From: Phytoactinopolyspora mesophila | GTDB taxonomy: Bacteria > Actinomycetota > Actinomycetes > Jiangellales > Jiangellaceae | Direction of reading: 5' to 3' | Assembly: GCF_010122465.1 (NCBI RefSeq) | Contig: NZ_WLZY01000002.1 | Span: 199,076-263,075, forward strand | Length of the DNA: 64,000 bases | The notes under the pieces: generated by a model | Told to the model about the DNA's origin: nothing | The model's input: the letters and a program-made list of their open reading frames with translations, nothing else | Database searches by the model: none | Translations under genes and position numbers: made by a program | Shown: positions 53,520 through 61,690 of the stretch, in pieces | Numbering within the stretch: position 1 is the stretch's first letter | Layout of the letters: each line of letters starts with the position of its first letter

Positions 53520-54521
53520 ATGCGTATATTCGTCGCCGGGGGAGCCGGATTCGTAGGCTCTCACTTCGTCCGCCAGTTGCTCGCCGACGCGTACCCGGCA
53601 CTGGGCCGCGCGCACGTGCTGGTGCTGGACAAACTGACCTATGCCGGGAACCTCGCCAATCTGGAGGCTGTGGCTGACCACCCGCGCCTGGACTTCGTTC
53701 AGGGCGACGTTTGTGACTCTGCGCTGGTCACCAGTTTGATGCGGGACGTCGCGCTGACGGTGAACTTCGCCGCCGAGACCCATGTGGACCGTTCGATCCA
53801 CGACGCGGAGGCGTTCGTGCGGACCAATGTGCTGGGTGCGCAGACGTTGTTCCGGTGTGCCGTCGAGGCCGGCGTGCGCAGACTCGTCCATATCTCCACC
53901 GACGAGGTCTACGGATCGATCGAGGTGGGGTCCTGGCCGGAGGACCATCAGTTGGCGCCGAACTCGCCGTATGCGGCGTCGAAAGCCGCGGCCGACATGC
54001 TCGCGCTGGCCTACCACCGAACCCACGGTCTCGATGTCCGGGTCACGCGATGCTCCAACAACTACGGGCCGTATCAGTACCCCGAGAAGATCATCCCCCT
54101 GTTCGTGTCGAACCTCCTGGACGGACTGACCGTTCCGCTGTACGGGGACGGCCGGAACCTGCGTGACTGGGTACACGTCGACGACCATTGCCGGGCTATC
54201 GCGCTCGTCGCGGACCGGGGCCGGGCCGGGCATATCTACAACGTCGGAGGCGGGACCGAGCTGTCCAATGTCGATCTGGTCGAGCACTTGTTGGGGTTGC
54301 TCGGCCGGGACTGGTCGGCCGTACGACGGGTGGCGGACCGGCCCGGGCACGATCGACGCTATTCGGTGGACACCAAGAAGATCGCCGCGCTGGGTTTCCA
54401 CCCACACGTCGACTTCCGTGAAGGACTAGCGGCGACCGTGCGGTGGTATCGGGAGAATCGCGCCTGGTGGGAGCCGCTGAAAGCACTCGTCCAGCGCGAG
54501 CCTGCTCCGCTGCACTTCTGA
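53520..54521 (+). CDS. rmlB: dTDP-glucose 4,6-dehydratase
   Basis: 333 residues, extended SDR. NAD site FVAGGAGFVGSHFVRQLLAD, NFAAETHVDRSI with the family T-H-V-D-R-S motif, HISTDEVYGSIEVG (catalytic Asp-Glu pair) and SPYAASKAAADML with the Tyr-x3-Lys pair. It converts dTDP-glucose into dTDP-4-keto-6-deoxyglucose (DnmM equivalent). GAGGAG precedes ATG 53520. Confidence 0.96.
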   Translation: MRIFVAGGAGFVGSHFVRQLLADAYPALGRAHVLVLDKLTYAGNLANLEAVADHPRLDFVQGDVCDSALVTSLMRDVALTVNFAAETHVDRSIHDAEAFVRTNVLGAQTLFRCAVEAGVRRLVHISTDEVYGSIEVGSWPEDHQLAPNSPYAASKAAADMLALAYHRTHGLDVRVTRCSNNYGPYQYPEKIIPLFVSNLLDGLTVPLYGDGRNLRDWVHVDDHCRAIALVADRGRAGHIYNVGGGTELSNVDLVEHLLGLLGRDWSAVRRVADRPGHDRRYSVDTKKIAALGFHPHVDFREGLAATVRWYRENRAWWEPLKALVQREPAPLHF

Positions 54522-54600
54522 CACAGTCCCCGGCTCCGCAATCTGTTCGAACGAATCGCCACAGCCCCTGCCGGGACCACACCATCGACAAGGAGACGTC

Positions 54601-55770
54601 ATGCGTATTCTGTTCACCACCTCTCCCACGTTCTCCCACACCACACCCTTGATTCCGCTCGCGCAGGCGGCGCAACTGGCCGGTCATCAGGTCATTTTCG
54701 CTGGAGGCGAGATCACCAGGCGAACCGCGACCGGCGCGGGACTTGCGGTCTTGGACCCCGCGCCCGGCCAGGACGTGGCCGAGCCGCATCGTAGTTTTCT
54801 GGCCGATCCCGCCAACTTTGATCTGCCTCCGGACAAGGCGGTCGGCGCATTCGTCGGAATGTTGTCGCGGATCGGGCAGACGATGCTTCCGGGGCTCGTG
54901 TCCGCTGCCCGCGACTGGAAAGCCGACGTCGTCGTGACCCCGGCGTGGATGCCCTGGGGATTACTCGCCGCACGCGTCGCGGGCGCTCTCGGCGTCGTGC
55001 ATGGCATCGGTATGCGGTACCCGACCGTTCCCTGGATGACGGATGAGCTGCCGGATGCCGTCACACGGCACGGTGTCACCGAATTCCCGGAGCATGGTGA
55101 CGTTGAGGTCAGCCTCAGCCCGGAATCGCTCGACCAGCTCAGCCCGATCTCGCCCGGCGAGGTTCCGTATCCGGTGCTGAGCATGCGTCCTTGCACCTAC
55201 AACGGTTCTCAGGAGGTACAACCCTGGGTGCTGCGCAAAGAACGCGCCACGCGGATCGCGGTCACGATGGGCACCACGTCGGCCGACCGCGGTTGGCCAG
55301 AAGTCCTCGAGGCCGTAGTGCACGGAGCGGCCGATCTCGACGCAGAGGTTGTTCTCGCCACCGGCGGCGTCGATGTGTCGTCGATCATCGGCCCGGTGCC
55401 GGACTCGGTCCGCGTGGTCGACTTCGTTCCGCTGAACATCCTGCTCAGTGACTCCGACGCGATCGTCCATCACTCCGGTATGAGTTCCATGTTTTCGGCA
55501 TTCTGCGCGGGCGTTCCGCAGGTCGCGCTACCGCGGGCGGTGGGGGACGGGCCGATCAACGCTCACATCATCAACAGCCGAGGCGTAGGAACCGCGGTCA
55601 GCCGTCCGGAAGTGACTCCAGAGCTGATCAGCAAGGCACTGCGTGAAGTCGTCGATGTGCCGGACTACCGTGCAGCCGCGGCGGACCTGGTACAGGAGAT
55701 GGCCGCCATGCCCGCGCCGCAGGACGTTGTGGCACAGATCGCTGACCTGGTTGAGGCACGCGAGCGGTGA
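54601..55770 (+). CDS. Antibiotic glycosyltransferase (GT1, GT-B fold)
   Basis: 389 residues. It begins MRILFTTSPTFSHTTPLIPL, with acceptor-domain His in the P-T-F-S-H-T segment, and the donor-binding domain has DAIVHHSGMSSMFSAFCAGV and VALPRAVGDGPINAHII, variants of the HHGGxGT and DQ-x-x-NA motifs. It resembles macrolide and aromatic polyketide glycosyltransferases. It is the only glycosyltransferase in the window, and no DnmQ/DesVIII-type helper is seen. One TTA codon (121). CAAGGAG precedes the ATG. Confidence 0.92.
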   Translation: MRILFTTSPTFSHTTPLIPLAQAAQLAGHQVIFAGGEITRRTATGAGLAVLDPAPGQDVAEPHRSFLADPANFDLPPDKAVGAFVGMLSRIGQTMLPGLVSAARDWKADVVVTPAWMPWGLLAARVAGALGVVHGIGMRYPTVPWMTDELPDAVTRHGVTEFPEHGDVEVSLSPESLDQLSPISPGEVPYPVLSMRPCTYNGSQEVQPWVLRKERATRIAVTMGTTSADRGWPEVLEAVVHGAADLDAEVVLATGGVDVSSIIGPVPDSVRVVDFVPLNILLSDSDAIVHHSGMSSMFSAFCAGVPQVALPRAVGDGPINAHIINSRGVGTAVSRPEVTPELISKALREVVDVPDYRAAAADLVQEMAAMPAPQDVVAQIADLVEARER

Positions 55771-55830
55771 GAGGCGCCGGCCAACCGATTTCAGTGGCTC
55801 ACTGCCAGCCGACAAGGGAACGGAGGAACC

Positions 55831-56376
55831 GTGCCGACGACACGACAAGCCACGCCGGCTGATGCCGCGCGCATGACCGAGCTCATGGTGATCATGCACG
55901 ACACCATCGGCGGTCCGCATCGCCGCGGCCCGTGGATCCAGGCTTGTGAGGAAGTTACCCGAGACCGGCTGATGAACGACCCGGCCTTGGTGGCCTATGT
56001 GACCGAGATAGAGGACTCTGAGATCGTGGCATTCGCGACCGGCGAGTTACGTCGGCGATTCCCGGGGCCGACGGCGATCGCGCCGATCTACGGCTACGGA
56101 ATTACCGGCGGTACCGATCCGGATCATCGGCATCGGGGCTACTTCAAGGCATGTTGGGGTGCGGTGATCGATCACCTGGTGGCGCTCGGATGTGAACGCA
56201 TCAGCATCTTCTCCTCGGAGCAGGCCGAGCCGATCCATCGCAAGATGGGCTTTGAACGGCACGACGGCTGGCCGGTGCCGATGAATCTGTATGTCGATGC
56301 CCGGAATGGGGAGCCTGGCGGAGACTCAGTGGGGGCCGGCCCGCTGCGGGGCGTCGACGGGGAGGGCAGCCGATGA
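55831..56376 (+). CDS. GNAT family N-acetyltransferase
   Basis: 181 residues from GTG 55831, with CGGAGGA upstream. The acetyl-CoA loop is in GYGITGGTDPDHRHRGYFKA (R-H-R-G-Y-like Q/R-x-x-G-x-G/A motif) and the C-terminal EQAEPIHRKMGFERHDGWPV is typical GNAT. It follows the glycosyltransferase and overlaps the flavin reductase by ATGA. Acetylation of the amino sugar is one possibility, resistance by acetylation another. One TTA codon (73). Confidence 0.85.
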   Translation: MPTTRQATPADAARMTELMVIMHDTIGGPHRRGPWIQACEEVTRDRLMNDPALVAYVTEIEDSEIVAFATGELRRRFPGPTAIAPIYGYGITGGTDPDHRHRGYFKACWGAVIDHLVALGCERISIFSSEQAEPIHRKMGFERHDGWPVPMNLYVDARNGEPGGDSVGAGPLRGVDGEGSR

Positions 56377-56972
56377 AGGGCACGAAGGTCAGCACCAGAC
56401 CGAATACGAAGGGGACCTCCGGGGTGGGGGCGCCGGATCGGGTCTTGGGGCATCAGTCCGCACCCATCGACGGGAAGATACTTCGGGGTATCTGCGGGCT
56501 GTTCGTCACCGGAGTCACCGTTATCACGAGCGGGACCGGTGACGCCGTCGACGGGACAACGGTGAACTCGTTCACCTCGGTCTCCATCGACCCGCCGCTG
56601 GTCTTGTTCTGCCTGCATCGTGACTCCCGGCTACGTGCGGTGGTCAAAGAGACGGGAGCGTACGTGGTCAATTTCCTGACTGGCCCGCAGGAACGGGTGG
56701 CACGGGCCTTCGCCACCCGTGACACGGCGGCGATCCAGGATGTGGAGGCACACCCTTCGGTGTCGGGGGTGCCGGTGCTCAGCGACGCGCTGGCGTTCCT
56801 TTCCTGCCGGCTGGTGGACGAGCTCGAGGGTGGTGACCATGTCATCTTCCTTGCCGAGGTAGTGGACCTCGGCGCCCTTCGCCAGCACCATGATCCGCTG
56901 ATCTTCTTCCGTGGGGCGTTGGGAGCGCTCGCGGATGAGCCGGCGCCTGGTCATCCGATCTGGGACGGCTGA
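56373..56972 (+). CDS. Flavin reductase (probable partner of halogenase/oxygenases)
   Basis: 199 residues with a flavin-reductase-like split barrel: GKILRGICGLFVTGVTVITS, TTVNSFTSVSIDPPLVLFCL and YVVNFLTGPQERVARAFATR, ending with PLIFFRGALGALAD. The first 35 residues are a poorly ordered extension. It would use NAD(P)H to make free reduced flavin for the flavin-dependent halogenase and perhaps an ABM-type oxygenase. It overlaps the GNAT gene and is the last + strand gene before the sigma factor. Confidence 0.92.
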   Translation: MKGTKVSTRPNTKGTSGVGAPDRVLGHQSAPIDGKILRGICGLFVTGVTVITSGTGDAVDGTTVNSFTSVSIDPPLVLFCLHRDSRLRAVVKETGAYVVNFLTGPQERVARAFATRDTAAIQDVEAHPSVSGVPVLSDALAFLSCRLVDELEGGDHVIFLAEVVDLGALRQHHDPLIFFRGALGALADEPAPGHPIWDG

Positions 56973-57020
56973 TGACCTCGGCCTCTGGCGGTCCGGGACG
57001 TAAGCAGTGAGGCGAGGAGT

Positions 57021-57965
57021 TCACGACGACAACGATGCGATGTGAGCAAGTTTGTCCGGGTTCGTGATGCCATAGATCCCGCTGATCTTGTCGCCCTCCG
57101 GAGTCAGGTCCAGGACGAGAACCGCCCATAGGTCGTCCCCGTCGTACAGCAGGATGCTCGGGTCTCCGTTGGCGCGGCGGTAGTGCATGCTGATTCCCGC
57201 GAATGGACGACGGGCAAAGCCTGCCAGCAGCCGGGCAACCTTGTCCCGCCCGTGAATCGGCCGGCTGGCAGCCTGCCCCTTGCCGCCGCCGTCAACCCAT
57301 AGCGTCACCTCGGGCGCGAGGATGTTCACCAGGTTCGTGAGATCGCCGCCCAGAGCGGCGGCGATGAACTGCTGGGTGACCTTGTCCTGGGTGTCCGGAT
57401 TGGTCTCGTACCGGGGGCGCCGGGCCTGAATGTGCTTTCGTGCACGATGAGCGATCTGGCGGACCGACTCGGGCTTGCGATCGAGGATGGCCGCGATCTC
57501 GGTGTGGGCGTATCCGAACGCCTCGTGCAGGACGAAAACTGCGCGCTCGAGCGGGGCGAGGGTCTCCAGCACGACCAGCAAGGCCATCGAAACGGACTCG
57601 GTTTGCATTGCCGACTCGACGACGTCCGGTTCGGACTCGTGGTCGGAAACCAGAGGTTCGGGCAGCCAGGGACCCACGTAGGTCTCCTTTCGGCGACTGA
57701 TCAGTTCTTGCTGGGTCAGCGCCTGGTTGACCGCGATCCGCACGAGGTACGCGCGCGGATTGCCGATCTCCTGATTGTTCAGCCGCTTGTTCTGACGGCT
57801 CCACGCCACCCAGGTCTCCTGGAGTACTTCCTCGGTATCGGCGATGCTGCCCAGCAGATTGTGCACGACGGAGAAGAGCAGCCGCCGATGCTGGACGAAC
57901 ACCTCGGTGGCCACGTCCGCCTGGGTCGAGTCCTCTTGTTGCGAGCGTGCCCAACTCTCAGTCAT
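57021..57965 (-). CDS. ECF41-type sigma factor with SnoaL-like C-terminal domain
   Basis: 314 residues. Sigma2 (about 22-90) and sigma4 (about 125-180, with HTEIAAILDRKPESVRQIAH) are followed by a SnoaL-like domain (about 195-310). All three signature motifs I recall for ECF41 are present: WLPEPL (100-105) in the linker, DGGGK (225-229) and NPDKL (302-306). In this family the fused domain, not a separate anti-sigma factor, controls activity. It is divergent from the DUF385 gene at 58096, its likeliest target. Confidence 0.92.
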   Translation of the reverse strand: MTESWARSQQEDSTQADVATEVFVQHRRLLFSVVHNLLGSIADTEEVLQETWVAWSRQNKRLNNQEIGNPRAYLVRIAVNQALTQQELISRRKETYVGPWLPEPLVSDHESEPDVVESAMQTESVSMALLVVLETLAPLERAVFVLHEAFGYAHTEIAAILDRKPESVRQIAHRARKHIQARRPRYETNPDTQDKVTQQFIAAALGGDLTNLVNILAPEVTLWVDGGGKGQAASRPIHGRDKVARLLAGFARRPFAGISMHYRRANGDPSILLYDGDDLWAVLVLDLTPEGDKISGIYGITNPDKLAHIASLSS

Positions 57966-58095
57966 GCGATCTCCTCCTCGTGACCATGAGTCTGCCCGAA
58001 CATCACCGAACGTGACATCGCTGGTTGATATGTGACGTAGATCTCATCGATGGTCGGATGCCACGTACCTAGACAACCAAGACAGGAGCGAAGGG

Positions 58096-58503
58096 ATGTC
58101 GATTCGCCGACGGCTGGCGCGGTTCAACCGTGCCTTCGCCAACCGACTGGTCGGAGCGGTGATCACGCGACTACCGGGATTCGGCATGCTGCGCCACCGT
58201 GGCCGCCGATCCGGACTCGGGTACCGCACGCCGGTGAAGATTTTCCGGCGTGGAGCAAGCTATATCATCTCGCTGCCGTACGGTGCGGACTCGGACTGGG
58301 TGAAGAACGTGCTGGCAGCCGGAGAATGCGAGCTCGTGACGCGTGGCCGCAACGTTCGTCTAGCGGAGCCCGAAGTTTATGAAGCAGGATCGGAGCCGGC
58401 TATTCCGGCTCCGATTCGGATGATTCTCCGGTGGGTCAACGCCACCCAATACCTGGCCATGAAGCCGGTATCCGGGGCTTTGCCTGTGGGGGAGGGCGAG
58501 TGA
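58096..58503 (+). CDS. DUF385/nitroreductase-fold deazaflavin-type protein
   Basis: 135 residues. MLRHRGRRSGLGYRTPVKIF matches the [T/H]-x-GRxSGxxYxTPV strand of the family, followed by YIISLPYGADSDWVKNVLAAG and ECELVTRGRNVRLAEPEV. These short split-barrel proteins bind F420 or related cofactors. ACAGGAGCGAAGGG precedes the ATG. It is the divergent neighbour of the ECF41 sigma gene and overlaps the next gene by GTGA, so it may belong to the sigma regulon. Confidence 0.85.
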   Translation: MSIRRRLARFNRAFANRLVGAVITRLPGFGMLRHRGRRSGLGYRTPVKIFRRGASYIISLPYGADSDWVKNVLAAGECELVTRGRNVRLAEPEVYEAGSEPAIPAPIRMILRWVNATQYLAMKPVSGALPVGEGE

Positions 58504-58832
58504 CGAGCGGAGCCAGGGCAGAGATGACAGCGGTTCTGGTCCTGGGGCGTTCCCGGCAGATCGTCGACACCGTCGTGGCGATGATCGAGGATTCGGGGTT
58601 CGGTGCTTGTGGTGTGACGACCGTGGCTGCCGCCCGGGCCGCCTTGGAGAAGGGATCGGTGAGCACGCTCGTCATCGGCGCCGGTGTGGATCTGTTCTTC
58701 GGAACAAGATTGCGTCGGCGTGCCGAGGCCCTCGGGGTCCGAGTGATCCGGGCGAGGCCCGGGAACAGCTCTCCGCAGGCATATGTCCGAGAGGAGGTCA
58801 TTCCCACGCTCCTTCACGACGGCCAGCGCTGA
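58500..58832 (+). CDS. Small protein of unknown function, receiver-like alpha/beta pattern
   Basis: 110 residues from GTG 58500, coupled to the previous gene; ATG 58524 (MTAVLVLGRSRQIVDTVVAM) is an alternative start. Alternating strands and helices (VLVLGRSRQIVD, GACGVTTVAAARAALEKG, VSTLVIGAGVD, GVRVIRARPG) suggest a Rossmann or receiver-like fold, but no conserved Asp pair or Lys of response regulators is obvious. It sits between a deazaflavin-fold protein and an ABM oxygenase. Function unknown. Confidence 0.7.
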   Translation: MTSGARAEMTAVLVLGRSRQIVDTVVAMIEDSGFGACGVTTVAAARAALEKGSVSTLVIGAGVDLFFGTRLRRRAEALGVRVIRARPGNSSPQAYVREEVIPTLLHDGQR

Positions 58833-58897
58833 CGGCCGGCCGCAGCCGTGCCGCAGATGCGGCCGGTGTTCCTAGCGATAGAAAGGCGGGAACCAGA

Positions 58898-59266
58898 ATG
58901 GTCGAGGTTAAAGGTCTGGACTCGGCGGCACCGTTCGAGGCTCAGCTTCAGGAGACGACAGGGCCGGTGGTCCTCATCAACGTCTTCCGGGTGCCAGAGG
59001 GCACGATGGACGAGACGATGGCCAAGTGGCGTGAAGACGCCGAGTTCATGAAAGCTCAGCCGGGTTACATCTCGGCGCAACTTCACAAAGGGACCGGGGA
59101 CAGCCAGTTACTGGCCAACATCGCGGTGTGGGAGTCCACGGAGCACCTGGTGAAGGCGTTCTCCGACCCTGAGTTCCAAGCGAAACACGACGGCTGGCCG
59201 GAAGGCACCGTCATCTACCCACACCTGTTCGAGAAGGTCGCCGTCAGCGGTATCTGCCTGGACTGA
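58898..59266 (+). CDS. ABM-type small oxygenase, paralogue 2
   Basis: 122 residues: TGPVVLINVFRVPEGTMDET, REDAEFMKAQPGYISAQLHK, ANIAVWESTEHLVKAFSDPE and a YPHLFEKVAVSGICLD end. It is homologous along its length to the copy at 46475-46840. GAAAGGCGGGA precedes the ATG. One TTA codon (71). As with its paralogue, oxygenation of the polyketide ring is the likely role; the two may act at different positions or as a heteromer. Confidence 0.85.
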   Translation: MVEVKGLDSAAPFEAQLQETTGPVVLINVFRVPEGTMDETMAKWREDAEFMKAQPGYISAQLHKGTGDSQLLANIAVWESTEHLVKAFSDPEFQAKHDGWPEGTVIYPHLFEKVAVSGICLD

Positions 59267-59393
59267 GGTTCTGAGATTCATTTCAGTATTCAGGAACCGA
59301 AGAGGGGGCCAACCGGCCCCGGCCGGTGCGCGCGTTCCCGGACGCCCGAGCATGGCGTCCGGGAACGACGCCGACGAGGGAGGGTTGTCACTG
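59266..59393 (+). promoter_or_regulatory. Structured leader of the carboxylase genes
   Basis: GGTTCTGA...TCAGGAACC at about 59266-59298 forms a weak hairpin, probably ending the ABM message. A perfect 13-bp stem, GTTCCCGGACGCC (59334-59346) with GGCGTCCGGGAAC (59354-59366), has no U-run and lies just before the AccDA ribosome site AGGGAGGG. Confidence 0.5.
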
Positions 59394-61118
59394 ATGCCGC
59401 AGCTGAACACGGTGGAGTCGCCGGCGTGGGTTTTGTGTGCGAACTGCCAGGCGATCATTTATTCGAAGCGGTGGCGCAAATGCCATCGGGTATGCCCCGA
59501 GTGCGAGCACCACGGCATGGTGGACGCTCGGACTCGTTTGGAGCAGCTGGCCGATCCGGGGAACATTCGGCTGCTCGACGCTCCTGTGACGGGCACTCCG
59601 GACGCGTTGCGTTTCGTGGACACGATGCCGTACGGCCAGCGCCTGGCCGAGGCCCGCGCCCGCACCGGCTTGGACGAGACGATGCTCAGCGCACAGATCT
59701 CGATCGAGGGTGTTCCTGCGGTCGTGGTGGTGATGGACTTCCGCTTTCTGGGCGGCAGCCTTGGCGCGACGGCGGGCAATATCCTCGTCAACGCCGCCGA
59801 AGTGGCGCTCGAGCGTGGTCTGCCGCTCATCGCGGTCACGGCGTCGGGCGGAGCAAGGATGCAGGAGGGCGCCGTCGCGCTCATGCAGATGGCTCGGGCG
59901 AGCGCTGCATGGGCGCGGATGGACGAGGCCGGGCTGCTCACCGTCTCGGTGATCACCGATCCCACCTACGGCGGTGTCGCGGCGTCGTTCGCGACGCTGT
60001 CCGATGTTCTCATCGGTGAGAAAGGTGCTCGCCTCGGTTTCGCCGGACGGCGCGTCATCGAACAGACGATCCGGGCCGAGCTCCCGCGAGACTTTCAAAC
60101 GGTGGAGTCGTTTCTCCAACGCGGCTTCGTCGACATGGTCGTCTCACGTCGTTCATTACGCGGCGAGCTGGCTACGTTGCTGCGAGCGGGTCGTGGTGCT
60201 GTGGGGGCTGGTCGTGACCTCGACACGATGGGCGACCCGACGTGGGAGCACTCGGCTTGGGTGCCTGACGAGGAGCCGTGGGAGCAGGTACGGCTGGCCC
60301 GCGACCTTCGCCGCCCGACGATCCGTGACTACATCGCGCTGGTCTTCGATGACTTCATCGAGCTGCACGGAGACCGGTTGTTGGGTGACTGTCCGGCGAT
60401 GATCGCCGGGTTGGCCCGGTTGGGTGCGCAGCCGGTGGCGCTGGTCGGCCAGCGCAAGGGGCATACGCTGGCGGAGCTGGCCGAGCACAATTTCGCCATG
60501 CCGTTCCCCTCCGGATACCGCAAGGCCGCCCGGGTCATGCGGTTGGCCGCGAAGCTGGGGCTGCCGATTATCACGCTCGTCGACACTCCGGGAGCGTACC
60601 CGGGAGCAGAAGCCGAAGAGCAGGGTCAAGCCAGCGCTATCGCGGAGAACCTCCGGCTGATGATGTCGCTGCCGGTTCCGGTGATCAGCGTGATCACCGG
60701 TGAAGGAGGCAGCGGGGGAGCCCTGGGTATCGCGGCGGCCAATCGGGTCCTGATCTGGGAGCACGCCATCTATTCCGTGATCAGCCCTGAGGGTTGCGCG
60801 TCGATCCTCTGGAAGGACTCCGCGCGAAGCCCAGATGCGGCTGCCGCGCTGCGGCTGAGTGCGAGACACCTCCTGCGCCTCGGGGTGGTCGACGGCGTGC
60901 TACCTGAGCCGGAAGGTGGGGTCGGTGCGGATCCGCCGACTGCCGCGGCGAGGCTTCGCCGCGCGCTCCACGCAAGTCTGGCGATGTACTCCGAAATGGA
61001 TGGCGCGCAACTACGCAGCCAGCGTCATGGGCGGTTCGCCCGTTTCGGCCACCTCGACGCCACGGCGTTGTCCAACGGCCTCGTCGGCCAGGGGGTTCGT
61101 CATGCGCAGGCGACGTGA
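59394..61118 (+). CDS. Acetyl-CoA carboxylase carboxyltransferase, fused beta-alpha (AccD-AccA)
   Basis: 574 residues. The N-terminal half is AccD-like with a zinc ribbon (Cys15, Cys18, Cys34, Cys37; CANC...CPEC) and LIAVTASGGARMQEGAVALM; the C-terminal half is AccA-like, with FAMPFPSGYRKAARVMRLAA and ITGEGGSGGALGIAAANRVL. It transfers CO2 from carboxybiotin to acetyl-CoA. I start at ATG 59394, after AGGGAGGG; ATG 59352 lies in a hairpin with no ribosome site. It overlaps the BCCP gene by 17 bases. One TTA codon (255). Confidence 0.93.
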   Translation: MPQLNTVESPAWVLCANCQAIIYSKRWRKCHRVCPECEHHGMVDARTRLEQLADPGNIRLLDAPVTGTPDALRFVDTMPYGQRLAEARARTGLDETMLSAQISIEGVPAVVVVMDFRFLGGSLGATAGNILVNAAEVALERGLPLIAVTASGGARMQEGAVALMQMARASAAWARMDEAGLLTVSVITDPTYGGVAASFATLSDVLIGEKGARLGFAGRRVIEQTIRAELPRDFQTVESFLQRGFVDMVVSRRSLRGELATLLRAGRGAVGAGRDLDTMGDPTWEHSAWVPDEEPWEQVRLARDLRRPTIRDYIALVFDDFIELHGDRLLGDCPAMIAGLARLGAQPVALVGQRKGHTLAELAEHNFAMPFPSGYRKAARVMRLAAKLGLPIITLVDTPGAYPGAEAEEQGQASAIAENLRLMMSLPVPVISVITGEGGSGGALGIAAANRVLIWEHAIYSVISPEGCASILWKDSARSPDAAAALRLSARHLLRLGVVDGVLPEPEGGVGADPPTAAARLRRALHASLAMYSEMDGAQLRSQRHGRFARFGHLDATALSNGLVGQGVRHAQAT

Positions 61119-61665
61119 TCAGGTTCGGTCTGAACGGAGCGACCGTACTGATCGGGAAGTACACGCTGCTGGTCAGGCAACCCTCGAACTGCTCGCCTCG
61201 CTGGCCGATCGACCTGGACGGCTCTGTGTGCGGACCCGGGACGTGACGATCGAGCTCGACTGGCGGGCCTCGCCGGCTGAAGCCGGCTTATCGGTAGCGC
61301 ACGTGGCAGCGCCCCAAACAGCCACGCAAGCCTTGACGCCGCCTTCTCACCCGCTGGAAGGGGCTGAATCGGGGGCGGGTGAACCCGCTGCCGCACCGGC
61401 GGTGGATGCCGATGACCGGCAGTACCACGTCTGTGCTCCGAGCGTCGGCACCTTCTATCAATCACCGGAGCCGGGGGCGGCACCCTTCGTCTCGGTCGGC
61501 AACACGGTCACCGCCGGTCAGCAGGTAGGGATCGTAGAGGTGATGAAGCTGATGATCCCGGTCGAGGTGGAACGGGCCGGCCGAGTGATCGACGTATTGG
61601 TTGACGACGGGCATGCCGTGGAACACGGCCAGCGCCTCGTGGCGCTCGCCCCTCTCGACGACTAG
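61102..61665 (+). CDS. Biotin carboxyl carrier protein of acetyl-CoA carboxylase
   Basis: 187 residues. The C-terminal biotinyl domain has YHVCAPSVGTFYQSPEPGAA and the biotin Lys149 in VEVMKLMIPVEV (E-V-M-K-L-M instead of E-A-M-K-M), then VIDVLVDDGHAVEHGQRLVA. The middle is a Pro/Ala-rich linker, and the N-terminal 60 residues match the usual AccB N-domain only loosely. The ATG at 61102 lies inside the AccDA end. One TTA codon (63). It carries CO2 between the biotin carboxylase and AccDA. Confidence 0.93.
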   Translation: MRRRRDQVRSERSDRTDREVHAAGQATLELLASLADRPGRLCVRTRDVTIELDWRASPAEAGLSVAHVAAPQTATQALTPPSHPLEGAESGAGEPAAAPAVDADDRQYHVCAPSVGTFYQSPEPGAAPFVSVGNTVTAGQQVGIVEVMKLMIPVEVERAGRVIDVLVDDGHAVEHGQRLVALAPLDD

Positions 61666-61690
61666 ACACGAAATAGGAGTAGGGGATCGC

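Noticed and set aside
57966-58095. A definite ECF41 promoter
   Set aside because: GTCAC-like -35 elements are present but no CGTC element lies 16-17 bp downstream, so only a weak note is made.
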